Assembly: GCA_031282085.1 (NCBI GenBank)
Contig: JAITEK010000091.1
Coordinates: 1-11,368, forward strand
From: Coriobacteriales bacterium
Lineage (GTDB): Bacteria > Actinomycetota > Coriobacteriia > Coriobacteriales > UBA8131
Direction: 5' to 3'
Length of the DNA: 11,368 nucleotides
Made by a program: the position numbers and the translations under genes. Below the pieces are notes generated by a model. The model did no database searches. It had not been told where the DNA came from and was given only the letters and a program-made list of their open reading frames with translations. Below are positions 1-7,994 of the stretch, piece after piece (within the stretch, counting starts at the first letter, position 1; each line of letters begins with the position of its first letter).

Positions 1-312
1 GCCTATATGCGCGGGCGCACCCTCAACGACAGCTTTATCATCCTGGACGAGGCGCAAAACACCACGCCCGACCAGATGAAGATGTTTCTTACGCGCCTTG
101 GCTTTGGCTCCAAGATGGTCATCACGGGCGACATCACGCAGCTCGATCTGCCTCAGCGCGTTTCCGGCCTCAAGAGCGTGCGCCACATACTTGCGGGCAC
201 CGAGGACATCGCCTTCATCGACCTCACGGGCAAAGACGTTGTGCGCCACTCACTCGTGCAGCGCATCGTTGCGGCCTATGATGAGGCTGAGCGCGAGGAG
301 GAGCGTCGGTGA
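1..312 (+). CDS. phoH: PhoH family ATPase, C-terminal part (5' end outside window)
   Basis: This is the last 103 residues of a PhoH-like P-loop ATPase, open at the window's left edge and ending at TGA 310-312. The Walker B segment is visible as FIILDEAQN, followed by the family block TPDQMKMFLTRLGFGSKMV and then the sensor-like VITGDITQLDLP. The Walker A loop must lie upstream of the window. PhoH proteins bind ATP; they are often described as phosphate-starvation inducible or linked to RNA metabolism, but the exact role is poorly settled. phoH directly followed by ybeY is a very common bacterial arrangement, which supports both calls. The C-terminus ends in a charged tail (EAEREEERR). The final codons carry the ribosome binding site of ybeY, and the stop overlaps the ybeY GTG start as GTGA. 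Identification is secure; the function within the cell is less so. Confidence 0.93.
   Translation, partial: AYMRGRTLNDSFIILDEAQNTTPDQMKMFLTRLGFGSKMVITGDITQLDLPQRVSGLKSVRHILAGTEDIAFIDLTGKDVVRHSLVQRIVAAYDEAEREEERR
296..301 (+). promoter_or_regulatory. Ribosome binding site deciding the ybeY GTG start
   Basis: AGGAGG lies inside the end of phoH, within a longer GAGGAGGAG run at 295-303, and ends 7 bases before GTG 309. This good spacing favours GTG 309 over the in-frame ATG at 318. Confidence 0.75.
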
Positions 313-866
313 GGGTCATGCTCGACAACCGGTCGGGGGAGGAGCTTCCGCTTGAGCATATCGAGGAGCTTGCCGCCTTTGTGCTCAACCGCGAGGGCTT
401 CCTCAACCCCCTCGAGGTCTCCCTTTCCTTTGTGGACCGCGACGAGATAATCGCGCTCAACACCAGCTATCGCAACAAGCCGCGGCCCACCGACGTGCTC
501 TCCTTTGAGCTCGACGACCCCTGGGAGCTGGCGAGTGGGCCGGCGGGGGAGAAGGCGTTTGCGGATGAGCTTGAGGCGGAGGTGGAGGTTGAGGGCGGGC
601 GCGCGAGCACAACCGCAGCCGCAGCCGCAAGCGCAAGCGAAGACGACCACATCCTCATCGGCGACGTGGTGATAAACCCTGACGTGGCGCGCGAGCACGC
701 CTTGCTCGACGAGGTCAGTTTTGAGGAGGAGCTGTGGATACTCACCATTCACGGCATCCTGCACCTGCTGGGCTACGATCACGAGGAACCCGAGCAGGCC
801 GCGGTGATGGAGGCGCGCGAGGATGAATATTTCTGCCAGTGGATAGCACAACGCGAAGGGTTGTGA
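309..866 (+). CDS. ybeY: Endoribonuclease YbeY (16S rRNA maturation)
   Basis: YbeY is a single-strand-specific, metal-dependent endoribonuclease involved in 16S rRNA 3' maturation and 70S quality control. The diagnostic zinc motif HGILHLLGYDH places the three His ligands at residues 148, 152 and 158 (H-x3-H-x5-H). The usual upstream blocks are present: NREGFLNPLEVSLSFVDRDE, NTSYRNKPRPTDVLSFEL, and the strand ILIGDVVINPDVA. At 185 residues it is longer than the usual 150-165, because a low-complexity Glu/Ala stretch of roughly 30 extra residues (about 76-113) lies between SFELDDP and HILIGDV. GTG 309 was chosen for its AGGAGG site and because it retains the first beta strand (RVMLDN). It overlaps the phoH stop by 4 bases, and dgkA follows after 3 bases. 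The position between phoH and era fits a ribosome-maturation cluster. Confidence 0.95.
   Translation: MRVMLDNRSGEELPLEHIEELAAFVLNREGFLNPLEVSLSFVDRDEIIALNTSYRNKPRPTDVLSFELDDPWELASGPAGEKAFADELEAEVEVEGGRASTTAAAAASASEDDHILIGDVVINPDVAREHALLDEVSFEEELWILTIHGILHLLGYDHEEPEQAAVMEAREDEYFCQWIAQREGL
612..638 (+). repeat. GC-rich hexamer-like microrepeat inside ybeY
   Basis: Repeated GCCGCA/GCCGCA/GCCGCAAGCGCAAGC-type units encode the Ala/Ser-rich TTAAAAAASASE part of the YbeY insertion. Short imperfect tandem units like this suggest growth by replication slippage; that is an inference. Confidence 0.55.
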
Positions 867-869
867 GCC

Positions 870-1292
870 ATGGATAACAAACCGAACAACGAGCCACAGC
901 ATATCCCCGAAGGAGCACAGGATCATCGCGGGCTCAAGGGCCTTGGCGCCGCCTTCCGCTACGCGCTGCAAGGCTTTGCCCATACCGTTCGCACCCAGCG
1001 CAGCATGCGGATACACCTTGTGGCCACGGTGCTGGTCGCCGTTGCTGGCGTTGTCCTGCGCCTGGAGCGTATCGAGTGGGCCATCATCGTCATCTGCGTG
1101 GGGTTCGTGTTGACCAGCGAGCTCATCAACACGGCGCTTGAGGCCATCGTCGACCTTGCCTCTCCCGGATTCCACCCCAAGGCGAAGGTGGCCAAGGACG
1201 CGGCGGCTGCGGCCGTATTCGTCTTTGCCGTTGTCTCGGTTGTCGTCGGCTCGCTCATCTTCTTTACCGCACTCGACCGACTGATAGGGTGA
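870..1292 (+). CDS. dgkA: Undecaprenol/diacylglycerol kinase family membrane protein
   Basis: This small integral membrane kinase belongs to the DgkA family (PF01219). It is 140 residues long against about 120-135 typical, the excess being a polar N-terminal leader of about 20 residues. The family signature ELINTALEAIVD is at 84-95, with E84, N87, E91 and D95 spaced as the catalytic E69, N72, E76 and D80 of E. coli DgkA. Three hydrophobic segments are visible at about 50-65, 70-88 and 111-133, matching the three-helix fold. Gram-positive members mainly phosphorylate undecaprenol, which feeds the lipid-carrier pool for cell wall synthesis; by lineage this substrate is likelier here than diacylglycerol, but sequence alone does not decide it. 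A possible site GAAGGG (855-860) precedes ATG 870. The E28-equivalent position appears to be Gln (Q43, in TQRSMRIH). The gene lies 3 bases after ybeY, and its stop overlaps a possible GTG start of era. Confidence 0.92.
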   Translation: MDNKPNNEPQHIPEGAQDHRGLKGLGAAFRYALQGFAHTVRTQRSMRIHLVATVLVAVAGVVLRLERIEWAIIVICVGFVLTSELINTALEAIVDLASPGFHPKAKVAKDAAAAAVFVFAVVSVVVGSLIFFTALDRLIG

Positions 1293-1294
1293 AT

Positions 1295-2203
1295 ATGACA
1301 CAGGAGCAGGGTTTCAGAAGCGGCTTCGTCACGCTCATAGGGCGTCCCAACGCGGGCAAGTCCACGCTGCTCAATGCCGTGCTGGGGCGCAAGGTCGCCA
1401 TCACCTCCGACAAGCCGCAGACAACGCGTCACCGCTTCCGGGCGGTGCTCAACGCCCCCGACTACCAGCTCATACTCGTCGACACCCCCGGCATCCACAA
1501 ACCGCACGACGCCCTCGGCGAGGAGCTCAACCGCTCGGCTGCCAAGGCGGTTGAGGCCGTGGACGCCATCTGCTTCGTCCTCGACGCCACCAAGCCTTTC
1601 GGCAGCGGTGACCAGTGGATACTTGACGCGCTGGGCGCCAACCGCACGCCGCGGCTGCTCGTCATTACCAAGACCGACCTGGCGGATGAGGAGACCGTGC
1701 GCACCCAGATAGAGGCCGCGCGGGCCAGCAACCACTTCGACGCTGTATGTGCCCTCAGCGCGCTTGCGGGTGAGGGACTGGGCATCTTCATCGAGGCCGC
1801 AGTCTCCTTCCTCCCCGAGGGGCCGCATTGGTTCCCGGCCGACGTGAGCTGCGACCAGCCGCTTGAGGTCATCGTTGCGGAGTTCGTCCGCGAGAAGGTG
1901 CTCACCTCGACCTTCGACGAGATACCTCATGCGGTAGGCGTGCAGGTAGACGAGCTAACCTTCGACCGTAAGAAGGGACTGTACTCCATAGCCGCGCTCA
2001 TCTACGTTGAGCGGGATTCGCAAAAAGGCATTCTCATCGGTCACAAAGGCGAGAGCATCAAGCGGATTGGGACGCAGGCGCGACTCGACCTCGCGCGCTT
2101 CCTCGGCGCGCGCGTCTACCTCGACCTACGCGTAAAGGTCCGCAAGGGCTGGCGCAAGGACGCAAACCAGATACGGCGCTTCGGCTACGGTGAGGGCGCC
2201 TGA
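1295..2203 (+). CDS. era: GTPase Era
   Basis: Era is an essential GTPase that binds 16S rRNA near its 3' end and acts as a checkpoint in 30S assembly. With ATG 1295 the product is 302 residues, the normal family length. Motifs seen: G1/P-loop GRPNAGKST (16-24), the switch region with KPQTTRHR (40-47), G3 DTPG (63-66) and G4 TKTD (125-128; Thr replaces the textbook Asn). The C-terminal KH RNA-binding domain has the GHKG loop at 249-252 and the conserved end LDLRVKVRKGWR. ATG 1295 was preferred because MTQEQGFRSGF resembles other Era starts. An in-frame GTG at 1289 overlaps the dgkA stop (GTGA) and would add two residues; no strong Shine-Dalgarno separates the two. The stop overlaps the recO ATG as TGATG. 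Co-location with ybeY fits a shared role in 16S maturation. Confidence 0.97.
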   Translation: MTQEQGFRSGFVTLIGRPNAGKSTLLNAVLGRKVAITSDKPQTTRHRFRAVLNAPDYQLILVDTPGIHKPHDALGEELNRSAAKAVEAVDAICFVLDATKPFGSGDQWILDALGANRTPRLLVITKTDLADEETVRTQIEAARASNHFDAVCALSALAGEGLGIFIEAAVSFLPEGPHWFPADVSCDQPLEVIVAEFVREKVLTSTFDEIPHAVGVQVDELTFDRKKGLYSIAALIYVERDSQKGILIGHKGESIKRIGTQARLDLARFLGARVYLDLRVKVRKGWRKDANQIRRFGYGEGA

Positions 2204-3042
2204 TGCCCAGCGAGTCTGCGACGATACTGGTGCTGCGCAAGACCAAACTCGGCGAGACGGACCTCATCATCACCGGCTTCTCCGACGAAGGCAGGCAGGT
2301 GCGCGCGGTCGTAAAGGGTGGACGCAAACCCGGCTCGCGGCTCGGCGCCCATCTTGAGCTGTACTCCGTGGCCCGCGTGCTGCTGCACAAAGGGCGCAGC
2401 CTGCACACGGTTACGGAGGTCTCAGGCCTGTGCAGTAACGAGGAATGTCGTGGCGACGTACTTCATTCGGCGGCCGCAGCGGTAGTCGTTGAACTGCTCG
2501 ACAAGGTCTCGATGGACGGCGACACCGAGCCGCGCCTGTTCCCGCTGGCGGTAGAGGCCCTGCGCTGCGTGGGGGCCGTTCCCGACGAGGGAGTGCCCCT
2601 CATCGCCGCCGCCACGATACTCAAAGTAGCCTCGCAACTGGGCTTTCGCCCCTCGTTGAAGGAGTGCGCATTCTGCGGTGCGCCCGTAGGACAGGGAGAT
2701 GGGGCAAGTGGGACAGTGGGGGACGGGGCAAGTGTCCCCGTCGTCCCATCGCCGCCGCCCGCCGCCGCTTCCGTCGCGTTTTCCGCAGCCCAGGGCGGCT
2801 GCATCTGCGCGGCCTGTCTGGCCGAGGCGGCGCCTGGAGGCTGCCAGACCGTCGCGCCCTCGCTCATAGACTGGGCCGAGGTACTCATAACCAGCCGTTT
2901 CGTCGAGCTTGAGCGTTACGCGGACGCCGAGCACGCCGCCACAGGCCTCGCCCTGCTCGAGTTCGCCCGCGACTGGCTCCGCGCCCACCTCGTCCCCCGC
3001 CTCAAGTCCCTCGACTTCCTCCTGAGCCTCAACGCGCGATAA
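2203..3042 (+). CDS. recO: DNA repair protein RecO with expanded zinc-finger linker
   Basis: RecO, with RecF and RecR, loads RecA onto SSB-coated single-stranded DNA and anneals strands. The N-terminal OB-fold is recognisable from ATILVLRKTKLGETDLIIT through KGGRKPGSRLGAHLELYS. A helical domain follows, then a zinc-finger region with CAFC (C155, C158) and a second pair C202/C205 (C200 is an alternative ligand), then the C-terminal helices ending LKSLDFLLSLNAR. At 279 residues it is slightly long for the family (about 240-260). The excess lies between the two cysteine pairs: about 43 residues instead of the usual 15 or so, made of Gly/Asp/Ser/Pro/Ala and encoded by a G-rich palindromic segment. 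Because the frame is kept and both cysteine pairs survive, the gene is probably functional. ATG 2203 overlaps the era stop, with GGTGAGGG (2189-2196) as the likely ribosome binding site. It is probably the last gene of the phoH-era transcript. Confidence 0.93.
   Translation: MPSESATILVLRKTKLGETDLIITGFSDEGRQVRAVVKGGRKPGSRLGAHLELYSVARVLLHKGRSLHTVTEVSGLCSNEECRGDVLHSAAAAVVVELLDKVSMDGDTEPRLFPLAVEALRCVGAVPDEGVPLIAAATILKVASQLGFRPSLKECAFCGAPVGQGDGASGTVGDGASVPVVPSPPPAAASVAFSAAQGGCICAACLAEAAPGGCQTVAPSLIDWAEVLITSRFVELERYADAEHAATGLALLEFARDWLRAHLVPRLKSLDFLLSLNAR
2701..2748 (+). repeat. G-rich direct and inverted repeat embedded in recO
   Basis: GGGGCAAGTG occurs at 2701-2710 and again at 2725-2734, a 24-base period that is a whole number of codons. 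Around the second copy is a hairpin: GACGGGG (2722-2728), a 7-base loop (2729-2735), and CCCCGTC (2736-2742). It extends across a small bulge to TGGG (2717-2720) and CCCA (2745-2748). The segment encodes GASGTVGDGASVPVVPS in the RecO linker. Its composition differs from the rest of recO and resembles an intergenic palindromic repeat unit. Dispersal elsewhere in the genome cannot be tested here. Confidence 0.7.
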
Positions 3043-3063
3043 CTCCCCCCGACTGTCTCACGA

Positions 3064-3081
3064 GGACGGCTGGCGCCGTCC
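3064..3081 (+). repeat. Perfect GC-rich hairpin 21 bases after the recO stop
   Basis: GGACGGC (3064-3070), the loop TGGC (3071-3074) and GCCGTCC (3075-3081) form a perfect 7-bp stem. Its position just after recO would suit a transcript end or RNA-stability structure, but there is no T-tract downstream, so a canonical intrinsic terminator is not supported. Confidence 0.5.
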
Positions 3082-3122
3082 CGCGATGTATTGTGGCCCC
3101 GGTCGCTATCGCGCCCGGTTGG

Positions 3123-3143
3123 ACCCTGGCATAAAGCCAGGGT
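3123..3143 (+). repeat. 8-bp hairpin with ATAAA loop
   Basis: ACCCTGGC (3123-3130), ATAAA (3131-3135) and GCCAGGGT (3136-3143) form a perfect inverted repeat. It may be one module of the same REP-like element as the hairpin 23 bases further on. Confidence 0.6.
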
Positions 3144-3150
3144 GACGAAC

Positions 3151-3186
3151 AGAAAAAAGCCCGTCATTCTGGGCTTGTCCCAGAAT
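3151..3186. repeat. REP-like palindromic repeat with two exclusive folds
   Basis: ATTCTGGG (3166-3173), CTTGT (3174-3178) and CCCAGAAT (3179-3186) form a perfect 8-bp stem. The CATTCTGGGCTTGTCCCAGAATCC type of sequence resembles short dispersed palindromes known from many bacteria. The same bases can fold differently: AAGCCC (3157-3162) pairs with GGGCTT (3171-3176). Read on the minus strand, that second stem is followed by a T-tract (complement of 3153-3156, with two more T's in the stem), which looks like a weak intrinsic terminator for leftward transcription. No leftward gene is present in the window. Confidence 0.5.
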
Positions 3187-3189
3187 CCA

Positions 3190-3201
3190 GTCGCATGCGA
3201 C
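3190..3201. repeat. 12-base perfect palindrome
   Basis: GTCGCATGCGAC is a perfect 12-base dyad lying between the REP-like palindrome and the tandem duplication. It could be a protein-binding site or part of the repeat mosaic; nothing in the window distinguishes these. Confidence 0.5.
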
Positions 3202-3231
3202 AGCGCGCGACGCACGACAGCGCGCGACGCA
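3198..3231 (+). repeat. Perfect tandem duplication, 2 x 17 bases
   Basis: CGACAGCGCGCGACGCA occurs at 3198-3214 and immediately again at 3215-3231. Two adjacent identical copies suggest a recent slippage or duplication event. There are no spacers, so it is not a CRISPR array. Confidence 0.85.
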
Positions 3232-3292
3232 CTCACCTCCTGTTGTCAGTCCCGGGTCAGCGTTGCGGCAACTCCTGGTCAGATGCGGCTGC

Positions 3293-3298
3293 TACACT
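3293..3298 (+). promoter_or_regulatory. -10-like box placed for a leaderless comF mRNA
   Basis: TACACT fits the TANNNT -10 pattern and ends 6 bases before ATG 3305, which would place the transcription start on the A of the ATG. No Shine-Dalgarno-like sequence precedes this ATG and no clear -35 box is seen. This is the usual layout of a leaderless gene in high-GC Gram-positives. It is an inference from spacing only. Confidence 0.45.
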
Positions 3299-3304
3299 CG
3301 TAGC

Positions 3305-4132
3305 ATGTGGACAGAACACCGACATCATCAGCACCTCCCCGCGCCCAACCGTCGCCTCGGCTACCTCGAGAGCCACGCCCAGTACGCCTTCGCCCACCTC
3401 CAACGGCTGGGGCCGCTCGCCTTGGAGTTTGTGTGGCCCACGCGCTGCGCCGGCTGCGAGCGGCTCGGTGCGCTGCTCTGCGACGAGTGCTCCGACGCCC
3501 TGCCACGCATCGACCAAGCCTCCGCCTGTCCTCGCTGCGGCGCGCCTGCGGGGCGGCTGGTCTGCACGGAGTGCACGCCCGCCTATGAGAAAACAGCGTT
3601 CTCCTTTACCCACGCCTGCTGCGCCCTTGAGTTCTCCGAGCTTACCCGCCGCGTTATCCTTGCTTACAAGGATGGGGGAGAGCGCCGCCTGGCGCCTCTG
3701 CTCGCCCGCCTCATCGCCGAGGCCGTCCCCCTTGAGTGGCGCCGCTGGGCTGATGCGCTTACGTGGATTCCCGCCGACCCGCAGGCGCTCAGGCGGCGCG
3801 GCTTTGACCATATGGAGCTCATCGCCCAGGCCCTCGCCGCTCGCCTGGGCCTGCACGCGCAACCGACGCTCATCAAGCGGGCCCGCGCCGACCAACGCAG
3901 GCTTGGCCGCGCACAACGCGGCAACAACGCGCGCGCCCTCTTTCAAGTGCGGCAACAGCAGGCCCCTCAGGAGGACCTCCCGCCCCACCACTCGCCCCAC
4001 CGCCTGCCCAGCCGCCTGCTGCTCATCGACGACGTCTTCACCACCGGGGCAACGCTTGAGTCCGCAACACGCACACTCCTCTCATCCGGCGCACGGGAGG
4101 TTCGCGTAGCAGCCATCGCCCGCGTCTGGTAG
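3305..4132 (+). CDS. comF: ComF family protein (amidophosphoribosyltransferase-like)
   Basis: ComF proteins combine an N-terminal double zinc finger with a type I phosphoribosyltransferase-like domain; in naturally transformable bacteria they support DNA uptake, and the family is widespread in non-competent species too. Here four cysteine pairs are visible: C48/C51, C59/C62, C75/C78 and C87/C90. The PRPP-binding loop LIDDVFTTGAT is at 240-250, and LTWIPADPQALRRRGFDHMELIA is the conserved middle block. With ATG 3305 the product is 275 residues, slightly longer than the usual 220-250. About 35 N-terminal residues are His-rich and unconserved, so a later start is possible but no better codon is evident. 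An in-frame TTG at 3263 would add 14 residues without a ribosome binding site. The region around 215-235 (QQQAPQEDLPPHH) is a loose linker. The gene is separated from recO by the repeat gap and probably has its own promoter. Confidence 0.92.
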   Translation: MWTEHRHHQHLPAPNRRLGYLESHAQYAFAHLQRLGPLALEFVWPTRCAGCERLGALLCDECSDALPRIDQASACPRCGAPAGRLVCTECTPAYEKTAFSFTHACCALEFSELTRRVILAYKDGGERRLAPLLARLIAEAVPLEWRRWADALTWIPADPQALRRRGFDHMELIAQALAARLGLHAQPTLIKRARADQRRLGRAQRGNNARALFQVRQQQAPQEDLPPHHSPHRLPSRLLLIDDVFTTGATLESATRTLLSSGAREVRVAAIARVW

Positions 4133-4143
4133 GGCCCGTTACA

Positions 4144-4157
4144 AAATGTCAACATTT
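4144..4157. repeat. AT-rich palindrome upstream of the rpoB promoter
   Basis: AAATGT (4144-4149), CA, ACATTT (4152-4157) is a perfect inverted repeat 12 bases after the comF stop and 33 bases before the proposed -35 box. It could be an operator. As RNA it would be a weak 5-bp stem followed by a T-run (4164-4169), so a poor comF terminator is the alternative reading. Confidence 0.5.
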
Positions 4158-4160
4158 GCC

Positions 4161-4188
4161 AGATTTTTTAGACTTTTTGAGATTTGGC
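4161..4188 (+). promoter_or_regulatory. Phased T-tracts, possible UP element or bend
   Basis: Three related units, AGATTTTTT (4161-4169), AGACTTTTTG (4170-4179) and AGATTTGGC (4180-4188), repeat with a 9-10 base period directly upstream of the proposed -35 box. T-tracts repeating once per helical turn are typical of intrinsically curved or UP-element-like DNA at strong promoters. This AT-rich patch stands out in a GC-rich window. Confidence 0.5.
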
Positions 4189-4190
4189 TC

Positions 4191-4219
4191 TTGACCAACC
4201 TCCTACACAACGATACCGT
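4191..4219 (+). promoter_or_regulatory. Proposed rpoBC promoter
   Basis: TTGACC (4191-4196) is one mismatch from the consensus -35 box. After a 17-base spacer comes TACCGT (4214-4219), which fits the TANNNT -10 pattern. Transcription would start near 4226, leaving a leader of about 47 bases. The nearby TATAAG (4219-4224) is a better hexamer but has no -35 partner at a suitable distance. The phased T-tracts directly upstream support a strong promoter. Confidence 0.5.
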
Positions 4220-4257
4220 ATAAGGTTGCGACTATTGACGGCTCTTTCCTACTTCTG

Positions 4258-4264
4258 AAGGAGG
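4258..4264 (+). promoter_or_regulatory. Strong ribosome binding site fixing the rpoB TTG start
   Basis: AAGGAGG ends 8 bases before TTG 4273, an ideal distance. The near-perfect match to the 16S rRNA 3' end compensates for the weak TTG codon and identifies it as the start. Confidence 0.8.
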
Positions 4265-4272
4265 AATCCCTT

Positions 4273-7992
<3,720 letters not shown>

Positions 7993-7994
7993 GC

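Larger units (their letters stand above)
3043..3304. other. Non-coding recO-comF gap with repeat mosaic
   Basis: This 262-base gap shows no convincing gene. The + strand reading frame from 3091 to 3303 gives a compositionally random 70-residue peptide, and I do not call it. The gap instead holds three short hairpins (3064-3081, 3123-3143, 3166-3186), a 12-base palindrome (3190-3201), a 17-base tandem duplication (3198-3231) and, at its right end, a -10-like box for comF. The recO-side hairpin may help end the upstream transcript, but no T-run follows it. Confidence 0.7.

Noticed and set aside
276..1301. Minus-strand open frame of 341 codons opposite ybeY and dgkA
   Set aside because: It spans two recognised + strand genes and gives a His/Arg/Gly-rich peptide of no known family.
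1667..1678. Non-consensus G4 motif TKTD in Era
   Set aside because: Thr in place of Asn at this position is, to my knowledge, seen in other actinobacterial Era proteins. The other G motifs and the KH loop are intact.
3198..3231. Possible CRISPR repeats
   Set aside because: There are only two directly adjacent 17-base copies with no spacer, and no cas gene in the window.
3091..3303. 70-codon + strand frame in the recO-comF gap
   Set aside because: It runs straight through three palindromes and a tandem repeat, lacks a ribosome binding site, and the peptide looks random.
3263..3304. TTG 3263 as the comF start
   Set aside because: No ribosome binding site precedes it, and the added 14 residues resemble nothing in ComF. 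ATG 3305 with a well-placed -10 box is the better choice.
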